Source of the DNA: Chloroflexota bacterium
Lineage (GTDB): Bacteria; Chloroflexota; Anaerolineae; Anaerolineales; Villigracilaceae
Reading direction: 5' to 3'
Length of the DNA: 6,791 nt
Assembly: GCA_023484185.1 (NCBI GenBank)
Contig: JAMDBC010000100.1
Location: 1 to 6,791 of the forward strand
In this document: positions 6,719 through 6,791 of the stretch, one piece after another
Numbering within the stretch: position 1 is the stretch's first letter
Layout: every line of letters starts with the position of its first letter
Program-made: the position numbers and the translations under genes
Notes under the pieces: model-generated
Told to the model about the DNA's origin: nothing
Databases searched by the model: none
What the model saw: only the letters and a program-made list of their open reading frames with translations

Positions 6719-6791
6719 ATTGCCTGCACTGCGACGAAGGAGTGCAGGCACACGTGCGAGACGGCGTTCTTCCGTCGAAGCAATCCCCTGT
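6719..6791. repeat. palindromic intergenic repeat downstream of zwf, running to the window edge
   Basis: The element begins ATTGC (6719-6723) and has the matching GCAAT at 6780-6784. Inside are two stems: TGCCTGCACT/AGTGCAGGCA and GACGG/CCGTC (6760-6764 and 6772-6776, 7-nt loop). The wording, GTCATTGC at the left and CGAAGCAATCCCC at the right, resembles the interspersed palindromes that I recall from several environmental bacterial lineages, including Chloroflexota. It may end just beyond position 6784 or continue outside the window. Confidence 0.55.
6721..6750 (+). terminator. perfect 10-bp stem-loop after zwf, possible transcript end
   Basis: TGCCTGCACT (6721-6730) and AGTGCAGGCA (6741-6750) form an uninterrupted 10-bp stem around a 10-nt loop, 60 bp after the zwf stop. 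No T-run follows, so termination would be rho-dependent or weak; the stem may instead protect the mRNA 3' end, or be one arm of the palindromic repeat in which it lies. Confidence 0.45.

Overview
The window is ordinary carbon-metabolism DNA, densely coding, with no complete mobile element, RNA gene or CRISPR array. The protein types (an AlkZ-related winged-helix protein with an F-F-W motif, an archaeal/Thermoplasma-like GH15 glucoamylase, a short 300-residue 6-phosphogluconate dehydrogenase) and the ATTGC...GCAAT palindromic repeat at the right edge suggest a Chloroflexota bacterium, probably Anaerolineae. That placement is inference from family recall, not from a marker gene.

Layout: positions 1-825 hold the 5' part of a leftward gene for an AlkZ-related (YcaQ/HTH_42 superfamily) protein whose C-terminus lies outside the window. 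A divergent promoter region (826-981) follows. All remaining genes run rightward: a GH15 glucan hydrolase (982-3021), a 96-residue stand-alone glycogen-binding (CBM48/AMPK-type) protein (3033-3323), 6-phosphogluconolactonase pgl (3323-4117), a 128-bp gap with GC-rich competing hairpins, 6-phosphogluconate dehydrogenase gnd (4246-5154) and glucose-6-phosphate dehydrogenase zwf (5200-6660). The last 131 bp hold a perfect 10-bp stem-loop inside a larger palindromic element cut by the window edge.

How the genes fit together: the GH15 enzyme would release glucose from an intracellular alpha-glucan such as glycogen (no signal peptide is seen), and the small CBM48 protein probably binds the same polymer. 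After phosphorylation by a kinase not encoded here, Zwf, Pgl and Gnd would form the complete oxidative pentose phosphate branch, giving NAD(P)H and ribulose 5-phosphate. The first three rightward genes are tightly packed (11-bp gap, then a 1-bp overlap) and look co-transcribed. gnd and zwf follow after a structured leader and may be the same transcript or a second unit.

The most interesting items are modest: the coupling of glucan hydrolysis to the oxidative pentose phosphate genes, the stand-alone glycogen-binding module, the mutually exclusive hairpins before gnd, the degenerate catalytic motif in the AlkZ-related protein, and the palindromic repeats. I saw no convincing new defence, mobile or regulatory system.
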